Part shown: positions 11,684 through 20,043 of the stretch, piece after piece
Layout: each line of letters begins with the position of its first letter
Numbering within the stretch: the stretch's first letter is position 1
Origin: Treponema sp.
GTDB taxonomy: Bacteria; Spirochaetota; Spirochaetia; Treponematales; Breznakiellaceae
Length of the DNA stretch: 20,958 bases
Assembly (NCBI GenBank): GCA_031270205.1
Contig: JAISYA010000043.1
Coordinates: 1 to 20,958 of the forward strand
Reading direction: 5' to 3'
Program-made: the position numbers and the translations under genes
Notes under the pieces: generated by a model
What the model was told of the DNA's origin: nothing
The model's database searches: none
Seen by the model: the letters and a program-made list of their open reading frames with translations, nothing else

Positions 11684-13726
11684 ATGTCGGATGTGTATAT
11701 ACCGGGGGTAAAAAGCCGGTTTAATTCAGAAAAGTTCATCGAAGACCTGATGAAGCTTGAGCGTATCCCCAAAGAAAGAACCGAAAAAAACATAGAGAGC
11801 CTCGAAGTCCGCAGGGGTTACTGGCAGGAACTGGGCCGCCGTGTCGGTTCCCTGCGGGATAGCGCGCGGCTCCTTTATTCATTCCAAAATCCCTTTAATG
11901 AACGAACAGCCCTTTCCGCCGATGAATCGGCGGTTACCGCCACCGCCACGAGGGAAGCGGCCGAACAGACCTACCGTTTTACGGTCAAGCAGATCGCCCA
12001 GGCGGACCGTTTCCTCTCCCCTCCCCTTGATGAAAAATTCAGAATCGAAAGCGGAACCTACGCTTTTTCAGTCGGTAACAGCGAAATCTCTCTTAATTTC
12101 CGGGGCGGCTCGCTCAGGGAATTTGCCGATGCGCTTAACCGCCGCGGGCAGGATAAACTCGGCGCAAGCCTTATAGCGGTCCAGCCGGGGACTAAATCCC
12201 TGCTGATCGAATCGAAGGTTTCGGGCGCGGAAAACCGTCTCGGTTTTTCCGGCGCTTCCGCCGATTTGGCGCTCAGGATCGGCATACTGGAACAGCGGAA
12301 CGACACCCGGCGGGACATTGCCTTTAACGAGGCCGCGGTACGGAAAAACGAGCCGCTAAGCGCCCGGGCGGACAGGCCGGTTACGGTCAGAGACGGGATT
12401 ATCGAGGTGCCGGCCCAAACTTCCGCGTCGGCGCTTTTTAGCGTGGACGTTCCTTCCGGCAGCCCTCTGTACCTCAAAATTGAAACCGCCACCGAAACAC
12501 AGGCGGATACCTCCGAAATTCCCCAGCCTCCCCCCGGTCCCGGCGTTCCTTCGGGATCTGTTTCCTACGGCGGCATTGTCGTGGAAAACGACCCTTCCCA
12601 CGCGCCGCTACCCGAATGGACGCCGCCGCCCGTGCCTGAACGTGTCGACAACATGGCCGTTCTTTCTTTAACCTTTTCAGACGGAAGCAGCGCCGCGCTT
12701 CCCCCCGTAAGCGATTCGGCCAATTTTACCGTCCGGCAGTACCGGCTTGCCGACGTGGCGGAGGGCAAAACCATTACGGCGCTGAACATAACGAACACAA
12801 ACACGCACCGGAACATTTCGGTACGCAACGCGGAAATGTTTGATCCCACGGTTCTCGGCGGGGGGCTGCATCCGGTAAATCCGGTTTCCACCGCCCAGGA
12901 CGCGGTTTTCACCATGGAAGGCATTGAACTGCGGCGGCCCGGCAATACCATCGGCGACATTATCCCCGGCGTTACCGTTACCGTCAGGGGGCCTTCCAGC
13001 CGGACGGTACAGCTCGAAATCATGCCCGACCGTGAGGCGGTTAAAGACGCGATCATATCCCTGGCGGGCAACTACAACCGGCTTATGGCGGAGATCAACG
13101 TGCTGAGCAGGGCGGACGGGAGCATTATAGACGAGCTTACCTACCTCGGCGCGGACGAGGCGGCGGAAATGAGAAAACGCCTGGGGGTTTTTTCAGGCGA
13201 TTCGACCCTTAATCAGTTCAAGAGCGGCCTGCAGCGGGTGGTTACCGCCCCCTACCCCACCGACGAGGAACGGGCCCTTACTATGCTTGCCCAAATAGGG
13301 ATCGCCACGAATACCCGAAGCTCAGGCGGCGTGGGCTACGATCCTTCCCGGCTGCGGGGCTATCTGGAAATTGATGAAAAAACCCTGGACGCGGCGCTGG
13401 AAACAAAACTTCCCGCCATCCGCCAGCTTTTCGGTTCCGATACCGACGGGGACCTCATTATGGACACCGGCGTTGCCGTCAACATGGATACCCTGGCGAA
13501 ACCTTTTGTCGATACCGGCGGCATAGTGGCCCTTAAAACGGGAACTATCGATTCAAGGATTACCCAGGACAAGGGACGGATTGAAACCATGGAAAAGCGC
13601 CTCGCGGCCAAGGAAGCGGAACTGAAACTCCAGTACGGCCGCATGGAAGGGGCCTATGCCCGCATGGAACAGACGGCCGCCTCGCTTGACAATTTCGGCC
13701 GGCAGAACAGCGGTAACAACAGGTAA
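11684..13726 (+). CDS. fliD: Flagellar filament cap protein FliD (HAP2)
   Basis: Filament cap that guides flagellin polymerisation. The 680 residues begin MSDVYIPGVKSRFNSEKFIEDLMKLE, a typical FliD N-terminal helix, and end in a coiled-coil FliD C-terminal domain (about 440-676: ITQDKGRIETMEKRL and following). The length is close to other spirochaete FliDs and larger than the roughly 470 residues in enterobacteria. A proline-rich stretch (about 273-320, with PQPPPGPGVP and WTPPPVPE) interrupts the middle domains. No strong Shine-Dalgarno is close: GGGGAG is 13 bases before the ATG and an AGG is three to four bases before it. The next gene starts three bases after the stop. Confidence 0.94.
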   Translation: MSDVYIPGVKSRFNSEKFIEDLMKLERIPKERTEKNIESLEVRRGYWQELGRRVGSLRDSARLLYSFQNPFNERTALSADESAVTATATREAAEQTYRFTVKQIAQADRFLSPPLDEKFRIESGTYAFSVGNSEISLNFRGGSLREFADALNRRGQDKLGASLIAVQPGTKSLLIESKVSGAENRLGFSGASADLALRIGILEQRNDTRRDIAFNEAAVRKNEPLSARADRPVTVRDGIIEVPAQTSASALFSVDVPSGSPLYLKIETATETQADTSEIPQPPPGPGVPSGSVSYGGIVVENDPSHAPLPEWTPPPVPERVDNMAVLSLTFSDGSSAALPPVSDSANFTVRQYRLADVAEGKTITALNITNTNTHRNISVRNAEMFDPTVLGGGLHPVNPVSTAQDAVFTMEGIELRRPGNTIGDIIPGVTVTVRGPSSRTVQLEIMPDREAVKDAIISLAGNYNRLMAEINVLSRADGSIIDELTYLGADEAAEMRKRLGVFSGDSTLNQFKSGLQRVVTAPYPTDEERALTMLAQIGIATNTRSSGGVGYDPSRLRGYLEIDEKTLDAALETKLPAIRQLFGSDTDGDLIMDTGVAVNMDTLAKPFVDTGGIVALKTGTIDSRITQDKGRIETMEKRLAAKEAELKLQYGRMEGAYARMEQTAASLDNFGRQNSGNNR

Positions 13727-13729
13727 GAC

Positions 13730-14578
13730 ATGCGTATAACGATAAACGGCAAAGACGCGGACATCCGGCTTGAAAACGAACAAACCGTGGGCGATGTGCT
13801 CGCGGGACTGGGACAGTGGCTTGCCAATACGGGGCACCGCCCGAGCGGCATGGTGATAGACGGAGAGGCCGTGCGCACCGGCTCGCTTGAGGCGTCCTTT
13901 GGCCGAAACATCGATTCCGTTAAGACGCTCGACATTCTCACCAGTTCCCTCATGGAGCTGACCGCCGAAAGCCTCCTCAATGTGCTGCAGGATATCGCCG
14001 ATTATGAAGCCGGCGTTTTTGAGGAAAAACAGCGCTTCAGGGAACAATGGGAAGAAAGCTCACAGGCCCGGCTGCTTGGCGAACAGATACCTGAACTTTT
14101 CAGCGAGACGGCGAAAACATTTTCCGGCGAAGGTTTGAGTCCGGCCGGTCTCCGGTCGATAATAGAAGAGAGGCTGCGGGAACTGCGGGACCCCGCCGGA
14201 GAGCTTGAAAAGATGGAACCTTTGATCGCCGGGGTATGCGCCCGGCTTGAGGACCTTCCCCTGGATATTCAGACGGGCAAGGACGCAAGGGCGGCCGAAA
14301 CCATACAGTTCTTCTCCGGTATCGCCGGGAAGATCTTCCGGGTTTACAGGGTACTACAGGCCGGGGGATTCGCCGGGGACCCCTCCGGGGGCGGGGAGTC
14401 GTCGTCCGGCGTACCGCTTGCCGAACATGTAAGCGAATTCGGCGGCGTGTTAAAAGAACTGCTGGCGGCTTATGAACAGCGCGACACGGTCCTTGTGGGG
14501 GACCTGGCCGAATATGAGCTGGCCCCCCGTTTGAAGGACCTGTACGCCGCGATTAAAGTATCCGCCGTATCCGCATAG
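13730..14578 (+). CDS. Uncharacterised protein downstream of fliD
   Basis: I do not recognise this 282-residue protein. The first 75 residues (MRITINGKDADIRLENEQTV, then alternating short strands) look like a small beta-rich, perhaps beta-grasp, domain; the rest is predicted mainly helical, with acidic amphipathic stretches (EEKQRFREQWEESSQ, LRSIIEERLRELRD, and AEYELAPRLKDLYAAIK at the C-terminus) and a Gly/Ser-rich break near residues 214-226. There is no signal peptide, membrane segment or cysteine pattern. It starts three bases after fliD and its stop lies inside the ribosome binding region of the PilZ gene, so it is co-translated with both. Where other bacteria have fliS and fliT after fliD, this gene takes the place, so an export chaperone role is possible but unproven. 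Confidence 0.8.
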   Translation: MRITINGKDADIRLENEQTVGDVLAGLGQWLANTGHRPSGMVIDGEAVRTGSLEASFGRNIDSVKTLDILTSSLMELTAESLLNVLQDIADYEAGVFEEKQRFREQWEESSQARLLGEQIPELFSETAKTFSGEGLSPAGLRSIIEERLRELRDPAGELEKMEPLIAGVCARLEDLPLDIQTGKDARAAETIQFFSGIAGKIFRVYRVLQAGGFAGDPSGGGESSSGVPLAEHVSEFGGVLKELLAAYEQRDTVLVGDLAEYELAPRLKDLYAAIKVSAVSA

Positions 14579-14585
14579 GAGAAAC

Positions 14586-15716
14586 ATGACTATTTCAACG
14601 GCCTTTTCAGCGCGCCTGTATCCCCTGCAAACATATCAAATGTCGGAATTCTGGAAGGCAAAAGGCTCCAGTTCCACCGACGCCCTGTTCTTTGTGATCG
14701 GGGTTATCGTGGTCATTATAATTCTGATTGTCGTCAACGTCATCAAGAAAAAATACAACGTTCCCTCCCTTACCGGCGCCTCGACGTCGGCTCCCGCGCC
14801 CCGGCGTTTTTCCGGTTTTACCCTGCACCGGCTGGCAGGCAACATTGGTCTTAACCGGGAGCAGACCAAAATGCTCGATTTTGTATTCAAAACCGGCGGC
14901 GTGGTAGACATCGCACAAACCCTCAATTCTTCCGCCCTCCTTGACCAGTACTTCAGGCGGGCATACCGCGTTATAGACCGGGGTTCCGGTAACGACGAAA
15001 AAGCACAGGAGCAGCTTTCCGTTCTTTTTTCAACCAGAAACGTCCTTGAATCCAATTCCGACGGGGGAAACATCAGTTCCACCCGCCAGGTGCCGGACAA
15101 CAGTTCCTCGGTACTCAGCGTTGAAGGGCAAAGCTATCCGGTGCGGGTGCGTTTAGCCAAAGGGGAACACCTCGTCGTAGAATGTCCCAAAACCGCCATG
15201 GGCAGCCCGATCAAGCCCGCGCGTGGAAGCAAGGTAACGCTCTCGTTCTTTACCAAGTCCAACAAAGGCTTTTCCTTTGAGAGCCGCATTCTGGAATATG
15301 CCGATTCCAAGGACGGGCCGGTAGTGCATCTGCTGCACTCAAGCCAGATAAAACGGCTTTCCCAGCGGCGTTTCAGGCGGCGGCAGATGGTTATTGCTTC
15401 AACTTTCTATCTTGTGTACCTTGAACAGGGAAACAGGGGAGAAAAAAAGATGGCGGTTGACAAGCGGCGCCTTACCGGAAATATTCTTGATATTTCCCTT
15501 GGGGGCTGTTCCATAAAAACGAACGCGCCGCTCAACTCCGGCATGCGGTTGAAAATTGAATTTACGCAGGGAGGTAATACGGCCGTCGCCGCTTTGGGGC
15601 AGGTGCTGAGAACCAACCGGAGCGGGGCTACCACGATCATGCACGTCAAATTCCTGAAAATCCCCCGCAAGTCCATGAACGCGATAAACGCCTTTGTGTA
15701 CGAATACGCCGATTAA
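14586..15716 (+). CDS. Membrane-anchored PilZ protein (YcgR-like c-di-GMP receptor)
   Basis: A 376-residue protein with a single N-terminal transmembrane helix (about 33-53, ALFFVIGVIVVIIILIVV), a helical cytoplasmic region (about 75-155), a YcgR-N-like beta domain (about 176-258) and a C-terminal PilZ domain (about 258-374). Both c-di-GMP binding motifs are present: the Arg cluster RRFRRR (261-266) and DxSxxG at D302-G307 (DISLGG). In other bacteria YcgR slows the flagellar motor when c-di-GMP is bound; the anchor here would hold the sensor at the inner membrane, where spirochaete motors sit. AGGAG precedes the ATG and overlaps the previous gene's stop. Some spirochaete PilZ proteins affect motility and virulence. 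Confidence 0.88.
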   Translation: MTISTAFSARLYPLQTYQMSEFWKAKGSSSTDALFFVIGVIVVIIILIVVNVIKKKYNVPSLTGASTSAPAPRRFSGFTLHRLAGNIGLNREQTKMLDFVFKTGGVVDIAQTLNSSALLDQYFRRAYRVIDRGSGNDEKAQEQLSVLFSTRNVLESNSDGGNISSTRQVPDNSSSVLSVEGQSYPVRVRLAKGEHLVVECPKTAMGSPIKPARGSKVTLSFFTKSNKGFSFESRILEYADSKDGPVVHLLHSSQIKRLSQRRFRRRQMVIASTFYLVYLEQGNRGEKKMAVDKRRLTGNILDISLGGCSIKTNAPLNSGMRLKIEFTQGGNTAVAALGQVLRTNRSGATTIMHVKFLKIPRKSMNAINAFVYEYAD

Positions 15717-15731
15717 CGGAGGACGGCGCAA

Positions 15732-15995
15732 ATGAAAATAATCGCCATCAAGGACATTGTCAGAAAAGATGTTCCTATTTATTACCGCAAGCTGTTCACC
15801 GGCGTAGCCGTTCTGGAGCTGGTCAAAGGCCCCAAAGACTACCGCATTGATTTCGCCATTGAATATAAACCCACCGGGCAGAAAGATATTTCCGTTACTT
15901 TTCTTGACGACATGGATTATCCCCTGCTCCCCCTCAGCAAAATCCTGAAAAAATATATTGACGGCATGGAGTCAGGAGGAACGCTCCCTGATTGA
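15732..15995 (+). CDS. Small uncharacterised protein
   Basis: An 87-residue protein I do not recognise. It starts MKIIAIKDIVRKDVPIYYRK, is predicted beta-rich in the middle (alternating charged and hydrophobic residues, DYRIDFAIEYKPTGQKDISV) and ends in an amphipathic helix (LSKILKKYIDGM). No signal or membrane segment is seen. GGAGG lies 8 bases upstream of the ATG, and the coding end overlaps the start of tsaE. It is embedded tightly in the row, which argues that it is real despite its size. Confidence 0.7.
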   Translation: MKIIAIKDIVRKDVPIYYRKLFTGVAVLELVKGPKDYRIDFAIEYKPTGQKDISVTFLDDMDYPLLPLSKILKKYIDGMESGGTLPD

Positions 15996-16443
15996 GATTG
16001 TTTCTTCCTCACCTGAAGAAACCGCCTCTCTTGGGGAGCGCGTTGCGCGGCGTTTGCGGCGGGGTTCGGTCGTTGCCCTGCGGGGAGGCCTGGGAAGCGG
16101 AAAAACCCGCTTTGCCAAAGGCATTGCCCGCGGCCTGGGAATCAGCGAAAACATCACCAGTCCTACCTATACGATTATTTGCGAATACCCCGCCCCTGTT
16201 CCGCTGTACCACATTGACGCGTACCGCCTGGCCGGGGACGAGGATTTTGAAAACACCGGCGCGGCCGAACTCCTTGGCGGGGAGGGAATTGCGGTCATTG
16301 AATGGAGCGAAAGAATCCCCCGCTCCCTGCCGCCCGGCGCGCTCTCCGTATCTATCGAAATAACCGGAGCGGAGAGCCGCGTTATCCGTATTTCAGGGCC
16401 CGCGCAGACGGCAAGTGAAATTGAAGAGGATTTTGTCTTATGA
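15958..16443 (+). CDS. tsaE: tRNA t6A synthesis ATPase TsaE
   Basis: P-loop ATPase that works with TsaB and TsaD to place threonylcarbamoyl on A37 of ANN-decoding tRNAs. The Walker A GGLGSGKT (43-50) and the family motifs SPTYTI, YHIDAYRL and IEWSER are present, and the length is normal. The start is uncertain. The first in-frame standard start is TTG 15958, without a Shine-Dalgarno; but AGGAGG at 15974-15979 sits 8 bases before an in-frame CTG (15988) and 11 before ATT (15991), and the family N-terminus (IEIVSSSPEET) begins just there. Real translation may thus use a rare start codon overlapping the stop of the 87-residue gene. The 3' end overlaps tsaB by four bases (ATGA). Confidence 0.93.
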   Translation: MTAWSQEERSLIEIVSSSPEETASLGERVARRLRRGSVVALRGGLGSGKTRFAKGIARGLGISENITSPTYTIICEYPAPVPLYHIDAYRLAGDEDFENTGAAELLGGEGIAVIEWSERIPRSLPPGALSVSIEITGAESRVIRISGPAQTASEIEEDFVL

Positions 16444-17189
16444 ACCTGCTCGCCGTTGACACCGCCACTTCAAGATTTTCAGCCGCCCTGAGAACGGAAC
16501 AGGGCGAATGGTACTTTGAGGCCGGCGCGGGCCTGCGCCATTCCGAGTTGATCATGGACAGTGTCGACCTGCTCACGCAAAAAGCCGGCCTTAAACCGGC
16601 GGACCTGTCGGCCGTCCTCTGTATGGGCGGCCCCGGCTCCTTTACAGGGCTACGCATCGGCTTTTCCCTTGCCAAGGGGCTTGCCCTTTCCCTGGACATT
16701 CCCTTTTCCCCGGTCCCGACGCTGGACTGTATGGCCCATCCCTTCTCGATCTGGCCGGGACTCGTGGTTCCGGTCATCGACGCCAAAAAAAACGCCTTTT
16801 TCTGCGCCCTGTACCGGGACGGCGGGCGCCTTACCCCCTTTATGGACGCCGAAGCCCCCGCGATTGCCCGTACAATCGCCGGCGCGCTTTCCGGCGAAAA
16901 CCCGCCCGTACTCCTGGCCGGCCCGGATGCCGAAACGCTCCGCCGGCGGCTTGAAAAGGACTGTCCGCGGGAACTGCCGCCGGGCATATTGCGGACCAGT
17001 CCCTTTTACGGAGGCGCGCGCTCGCTGCTTGAACTGGCCCCGCAAGATATTGTAAAAAACCGCGAAATATTCGATAATAACGTTGCGCGCTTTGCCGGCC
17101 CCGAGTATATCCGGAAAAGCGTCGCCGAATTACCATTACATTGGGATAGTAAAGCGGAAGAACAATGGCTGAATATACCAGGAATGTAA
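16440..17189 (+). CDS. tsaB: tRNA t6A synthesis protein TsaB (YeaZ)
   Basis: Partner of TsaD and TsaE in t6A synthesis; a non-catalytic ASKHA-fold homologue of TsaD. The 249 residues start MNLLAVDTATSRFSAALR and hold the family hallmark GGPGSFTGLRIGFSLAKGLA (about 63-82) followed by PVPTLDCMA. It overlaps tsaE by ATGA and the PAS/HD-GYP gene by 25 bases, so expression is tied to both neighbours. The tsaE-tsaB pairing supports both calls; TsaD is not in the window. Confidence 0.93.
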   Translation: MNLLAVDTATSRFSAALRTEQGEWYFEAGAGLRHSELIMDSVDLLTQKAGLKPADLSAVLCMGGPGSFTGLRIGFSLAKGLALSLDIPFSPVPTLDCMAHPFSIWPGLVVPVIDAKKNAFFCALYRDGGRLTPFMDAEAPAIARTIAGALSGENPPVLLAGPDAETLRRRLEKDCPRELPPGILRTSPFYGGARSLLELAPQDIVKNREIFDNNVARFAGPEYIRKSVAELPLHWDSKAEEQWLNIPGM

Positions 17190-18271
17190 ACACACCCGAA
17201 GAGGAACTGGAAGTCCTTGACGAGCTGGAAGAGTTGGACGATCTTGCGGATGCCGAAGCAGTTCTCGAATCGGAAGAAGAAGCCGCGCCGGTAAAACAAA
17301 CGCACTCTTCCCTGCAGGCCCCTTTTCAAAGCAGCCTGTTCCCCGTGCTGTTTGTCGACCGCAATATGCGGATCGTTTACGCCAATCCCGCCTGCGAGAG
17401 GCTCTTTACCGGCTTTTTCAGCCTTGTGGGAAATTACTTTATCGACGTGTTCGGCAAAACCTTTGCCGTGGAAGACATCAGAAAGATCCGGGAGACAATC
17501 GTTTCAGGCGCATACGGCTTTTCCTGGAAAGGATCGACCCAGATAAAATCCAGGGATATGGCCTCGGTGCAGACCAGGGTGTACCTCTTCCCGGTGGAGA
17601 TGGGCGTGAAAATCCCCGAGGAATTCGCGGTAATGTTTGACGATGTTACCGAGGAAAACAAGCATCTCCTGCGGGCGGTCTTTTTGAGCCTCCTTGAAGC
17701 CTCAAAGCTGAAAGACAACGACACGGGCAAGCACATCACCCGCGTCAACTTTTATTCCAGACGCCTTACCGAGGAACTGTTCGGCAGCGGCGTTCCGGCC
17801 TACATGAAAATAGACGCGGACTTTATCGACAACATCGGCTTCCTGGCCTCCATGCACGACGTGGGCAAAATCGGCGTACCCGACGACATCCTCAACAAGG
17901 AAGGCCCCCTGTCCGACTGGGAATGGACAATTATGCGGGAGCACACCAAAAACGGCGCGTTCATCCTTTCCACCTACCCCGATCCAATGGCAAAAGAAAT
18001 CGCCCTTTCCCACCACGAAAAGTGGAACGGCTCGGGCTACCCCTTCCGGCTTGAGGGGGAGATGATTCCCCTGTCGGCTCGCATCATCGCCATAGCCGAC
18101 GTATACGACGCCCTCAGAATGGAACGCAGCTACAAGCCGGCCCTGAGCCACGAGATTACCGTACAGAAAATGATTGAGGGAAAAGGAAGCCATTTTGATC
18201 CTTCCCTGATTGAGATATTCCGCTGCATCGCCCAGGACTTTCAGGAAATTTACGAAGCAAACAAGGACTGA
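17165..18271 (+). CDS. PAS-HD-GYP protein, probable c-di-GMP phosphodiesterase
   Basis: A 368-residue cytoplasmic protein: a very acidic N-terminal tail (about 10-45), a PAS-like sensor domain (about 55-160, with LFVDRNMRIVYANPACERLF and a closing FAVMFDDVTEEN) and an HD-GYP domain (about 168-360). Catalytic positions are kept: H190, H231-D232 (HDVGKIG), H260, H283-H284, GYP at 291-293 and D312 (ADVYDAL). HD-GYP enzymes hydrolyse c-di-GMP; here it may lower the pool read by the PilZ protein encoded four genes upstream. The PAS ligand is unknown and no receiver domain is present. GGAAG precedes the ATG, which lies inside the end of tsaB. Confidence 0.9.
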   Translation: MAEYTRNVNTPEEELEVLDELEELDDLADAEAVLESEEEAAPVKQTHSSLQAPFQSSLFPVLFVDRNMRIVYANPACERLFTGFFSLVGNYFIDVFGKTFAVEDIRKIRETIVSGAYGFSWKGSTQIKSRDMASVQTRVYLFPVEMGVKIPEEFAVMFDDVTEENKHLLRAVFLSLLEASKLKDNDTGKHITRVNFYSRRLTEELFGSGVPAYMKIDADFIDNIGFLASMHDVGKIGVPDDILNKEGPLSDWEWTIMREHTKNGAFILSTYPDPMAKEIALSHHEKWNGSGYPFRLEGEMIPLSARIIAIADVYDALRMERSYKPALSHEITVQKMIEGKGSHFDPSLIEIFRCIAQDFQEIYEANKD

Positions 18272-18331
18272 CGGCGGGGAAGCCCCCGGTGAAACAGTAC
18301 GCGCGCGCTTATAATTCTTCACTCTTTCCGC

Positions 18332-18343
18332 TATACTCTCCCC
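18332..18343 (+). promoter_or_regulatory. Candidate -10 box placing the ettA start at its ATG
   Basis: TATACT (18332-18337) is followed by six bases and then the ettA ATG. A start seven bases after the box would be the A of ATG, giving a leaderless mRNA; consistent with this there is no Shine-Dalgarno upstream (CTCCCC precedes ATG). The -35 region is poor (TTATAA at 17 bases). A TATAAT also occurs at about 18310 but has no -35 either. Confidence 0.4.
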
Positions 18344-20041
18344 ATGTCTGTTGATGAAAAAAAAGTGATTTATTCGATGTACCGGGTTTCAAAAAAACAC
18401 GGGACAAAACAGGTGCTCAAGGATATCAGTCTTTCGTATTTTTACGGGGCCAAGATCGGCGTAATCGGCCTTAACGGTTCGGGAAAAACGAGCCTCCTTA
18501 AAATCCTCTCCGGCGCGGACACGGAGTTTTCAGGGGAAACCCGGCTAAGCCCCGGCTACACCGTCGGCTGCCTTGAGCAGGAACCGCATCTTGAAGCGGG
18601 GAAAACCGTTAAGGAAATCGTCTCCGAGGGGGCGAAAGAGCTGGTGGAGCTGCTTGCCGAATTCGACCGGGTAAGCGAGGACTTCGGTAAAAGCGACGCC
18701 GATTACGACAAGCTCGGCGCGAAACAGGCGGCGCTCCAGGAAAAAATTGAGGCCGCCGACGGCTGGAACCTTGACAGCCGCCTGGAACTGGCAATGGAAG
18801 CCCTGCGCTGTCCGGGCGGCGGCGAAAAAGTGGACCACCTTTCGGGCGGCGAGCGCCGGCGCGTCGCCCTGTGCCGCCTGCTCCTCCAAAAGCCGGACAT
18901 ACTCCTTTTGGACGAGCCGACCAACCACCTGGACGCCGAAACCGTGGCGTGGCTTGAGCGGCGCCTGCGGGAATACGCGGGCACAGTCATCGCCGTTACC
19001 CACGACCGCTACTTTCTGGACAACGTAGCCGGCTGGATTCTGGAACTGGACCGCGGCGAGGGAATCCCCTGGAAAGGAAATTATTCAGGCTGGCTGGAAC
19101 AGAAAGAGCGGCGCATGAGCCAGGAAGAAAAGGGCGAAAGCGAGCGCCGCAAAACCCTGCAGCGGGAACTCGAGTGGATCCGCATGAGTCCGCAGGGACG
19201 CCACGCCAAGAGCAAGGCCCGCATCACCCAGTACGAAAAACTCTTTCAGGATGACGAGCGCCAGCGTTCGCGGGGCGCGGCGCAGCACAGCAAAATCACC
19301 ATCCCCGCCGGCCCGCACCTGGGCAGGCAGGTTATTGAGGCGCAAGGGCTTTCCAAGTCGTTCGGGGAAAAGCTGCTGTTTGAAAACACGGAGTTTACCG
19401 TCCCCCCCGGCGCGTGCGTGGGGATTATCGGCCCCAACGGCGCGGGCAAGACCACCCTTTTCAAATTGATCACCGGGGAGGAAAAACCGGACGCCGGCGT
19501 CCTGCGCCTGGGGGACAGCGTTGTTCTGGGTTACGTCGATCAGATGCGCTCCTCCCTGGACGACGGCAAAAGCGTCTGGGAGCAGCTTTCAGGCGGCCTT
19601 GATCTCATAAAACTCGGCGCGGGGCCGGGGGCGCGGGAAGTCCCCTCGCGGGCCTACTGCGCGTGGTACAACTTTTCCGGCGCGGACCAGCAAAAAAAAG
19701 TCGGCGCGCTTTCCGGCGGGGAGCGCAACCGCCTCAACCTGGCGATGATGCTGAAAGAGGGGGCCAACGTGCTGCTGCTGGACGAGCCAACCAACGACCT
19801 GGACGTCAACACCCTGCGCGCCCTGGAAGACGCCCTGGACCACTTTGCCGGGGTAAGCCTCGTGATAAGCCACGACCGCTGGTTTCTGGACCGGATCGTT
19901 ACCCACATCCTCAGTTTTGAGGACGGCGAGACGGTCTGGTACGACGGCAACTGGTCCGAATACGCCGAATGGCGCCATGAAAAACTGGGAGCGGCCGCGG
20001 ACAGCCCCCATCGGTACGTCCACCGCAAGCTGGAACGGTGA
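18344..20041 (+). CDS. ettA: Energy-dependent translational throttle EttA (ABC-F)
   Basis: ABC-F ATPase that binds the ribosomal E site and gates the first elongation steps according to the ATP/ADP ratio. The 565 residues (E. coli EttA 555) contain two complete ABC modules: Walker A GLNGSGKT (42-49) and GPNGAGKT, signatures LSGGERRRVAL and LSGGERNRL, and LLLDEPTNHLD and LLLDEPTNDLD. The interdomain linker is of EttA type (EGIPWKGNYSGWLEQKERR, then LEWIRMSPQGRHAKSKAR). Linker and near identity of many segments to E. coli EttA separate it from Uup and resistance-type ABC-F proteins. It is 72 bases downstream of the HD-GYP gene and probably has its own promoter. Confidence 0.95.
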   Translation: MSVDEKKVIYSMYRVSKKHGTKQVLKDISLSYFYGAKIGVIGLNGSGKTSLLKILSGADTEFSGETRLSPGYTVGCLEQEPHLEAGKTVKEIVSEGAKELVELLAEFDRVSEDFGKSDADYDKLGAKQAALQEKIEAADGWNLDSRLELAMEALRCPGGGEKVDHLSGGERRRVALCRLLLQKPDILLLDEPTNHLDAETVAWLERRLREYAGTVIAVTHDRYFLDNVAGWILELDRGEGIPWKGNYSGWLEQKERRMSQEEKGESERRKTLQRELEWIRMSPQGRHAKSKARITQYEKLFQDDERQRSRGAAQHSKITIPAGPHLGRQVIEAQGLSKSFGEKLLFENTEFTVPPGACVGIIGPNGAGKTTLFKLITGEEKPDAGVLRLGDSVVLGYVDQMRSSLDDGKSVWEQLSGGLDLIKLGAGPGAREVPSRAYCAWYNFSGADQQKKVGALSGGERNRLNLAMMLKEGANVLLLDEPTNDLDVNTLRALEDALDHFAGVSLVISHDRWFLDRIVTHILSFEDGETVWYDGNWSEYAEWRHEKLGAAADSPHRYVHRKLER

Positions 20042-20043
20042 CG

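Noticed and set aside
18344..20041. Antibiotic-resistance ABC-F or transporter ATPase
   Set aside because: The linker and flanking segments match EttA, and no membrane partner is encoded nearby.
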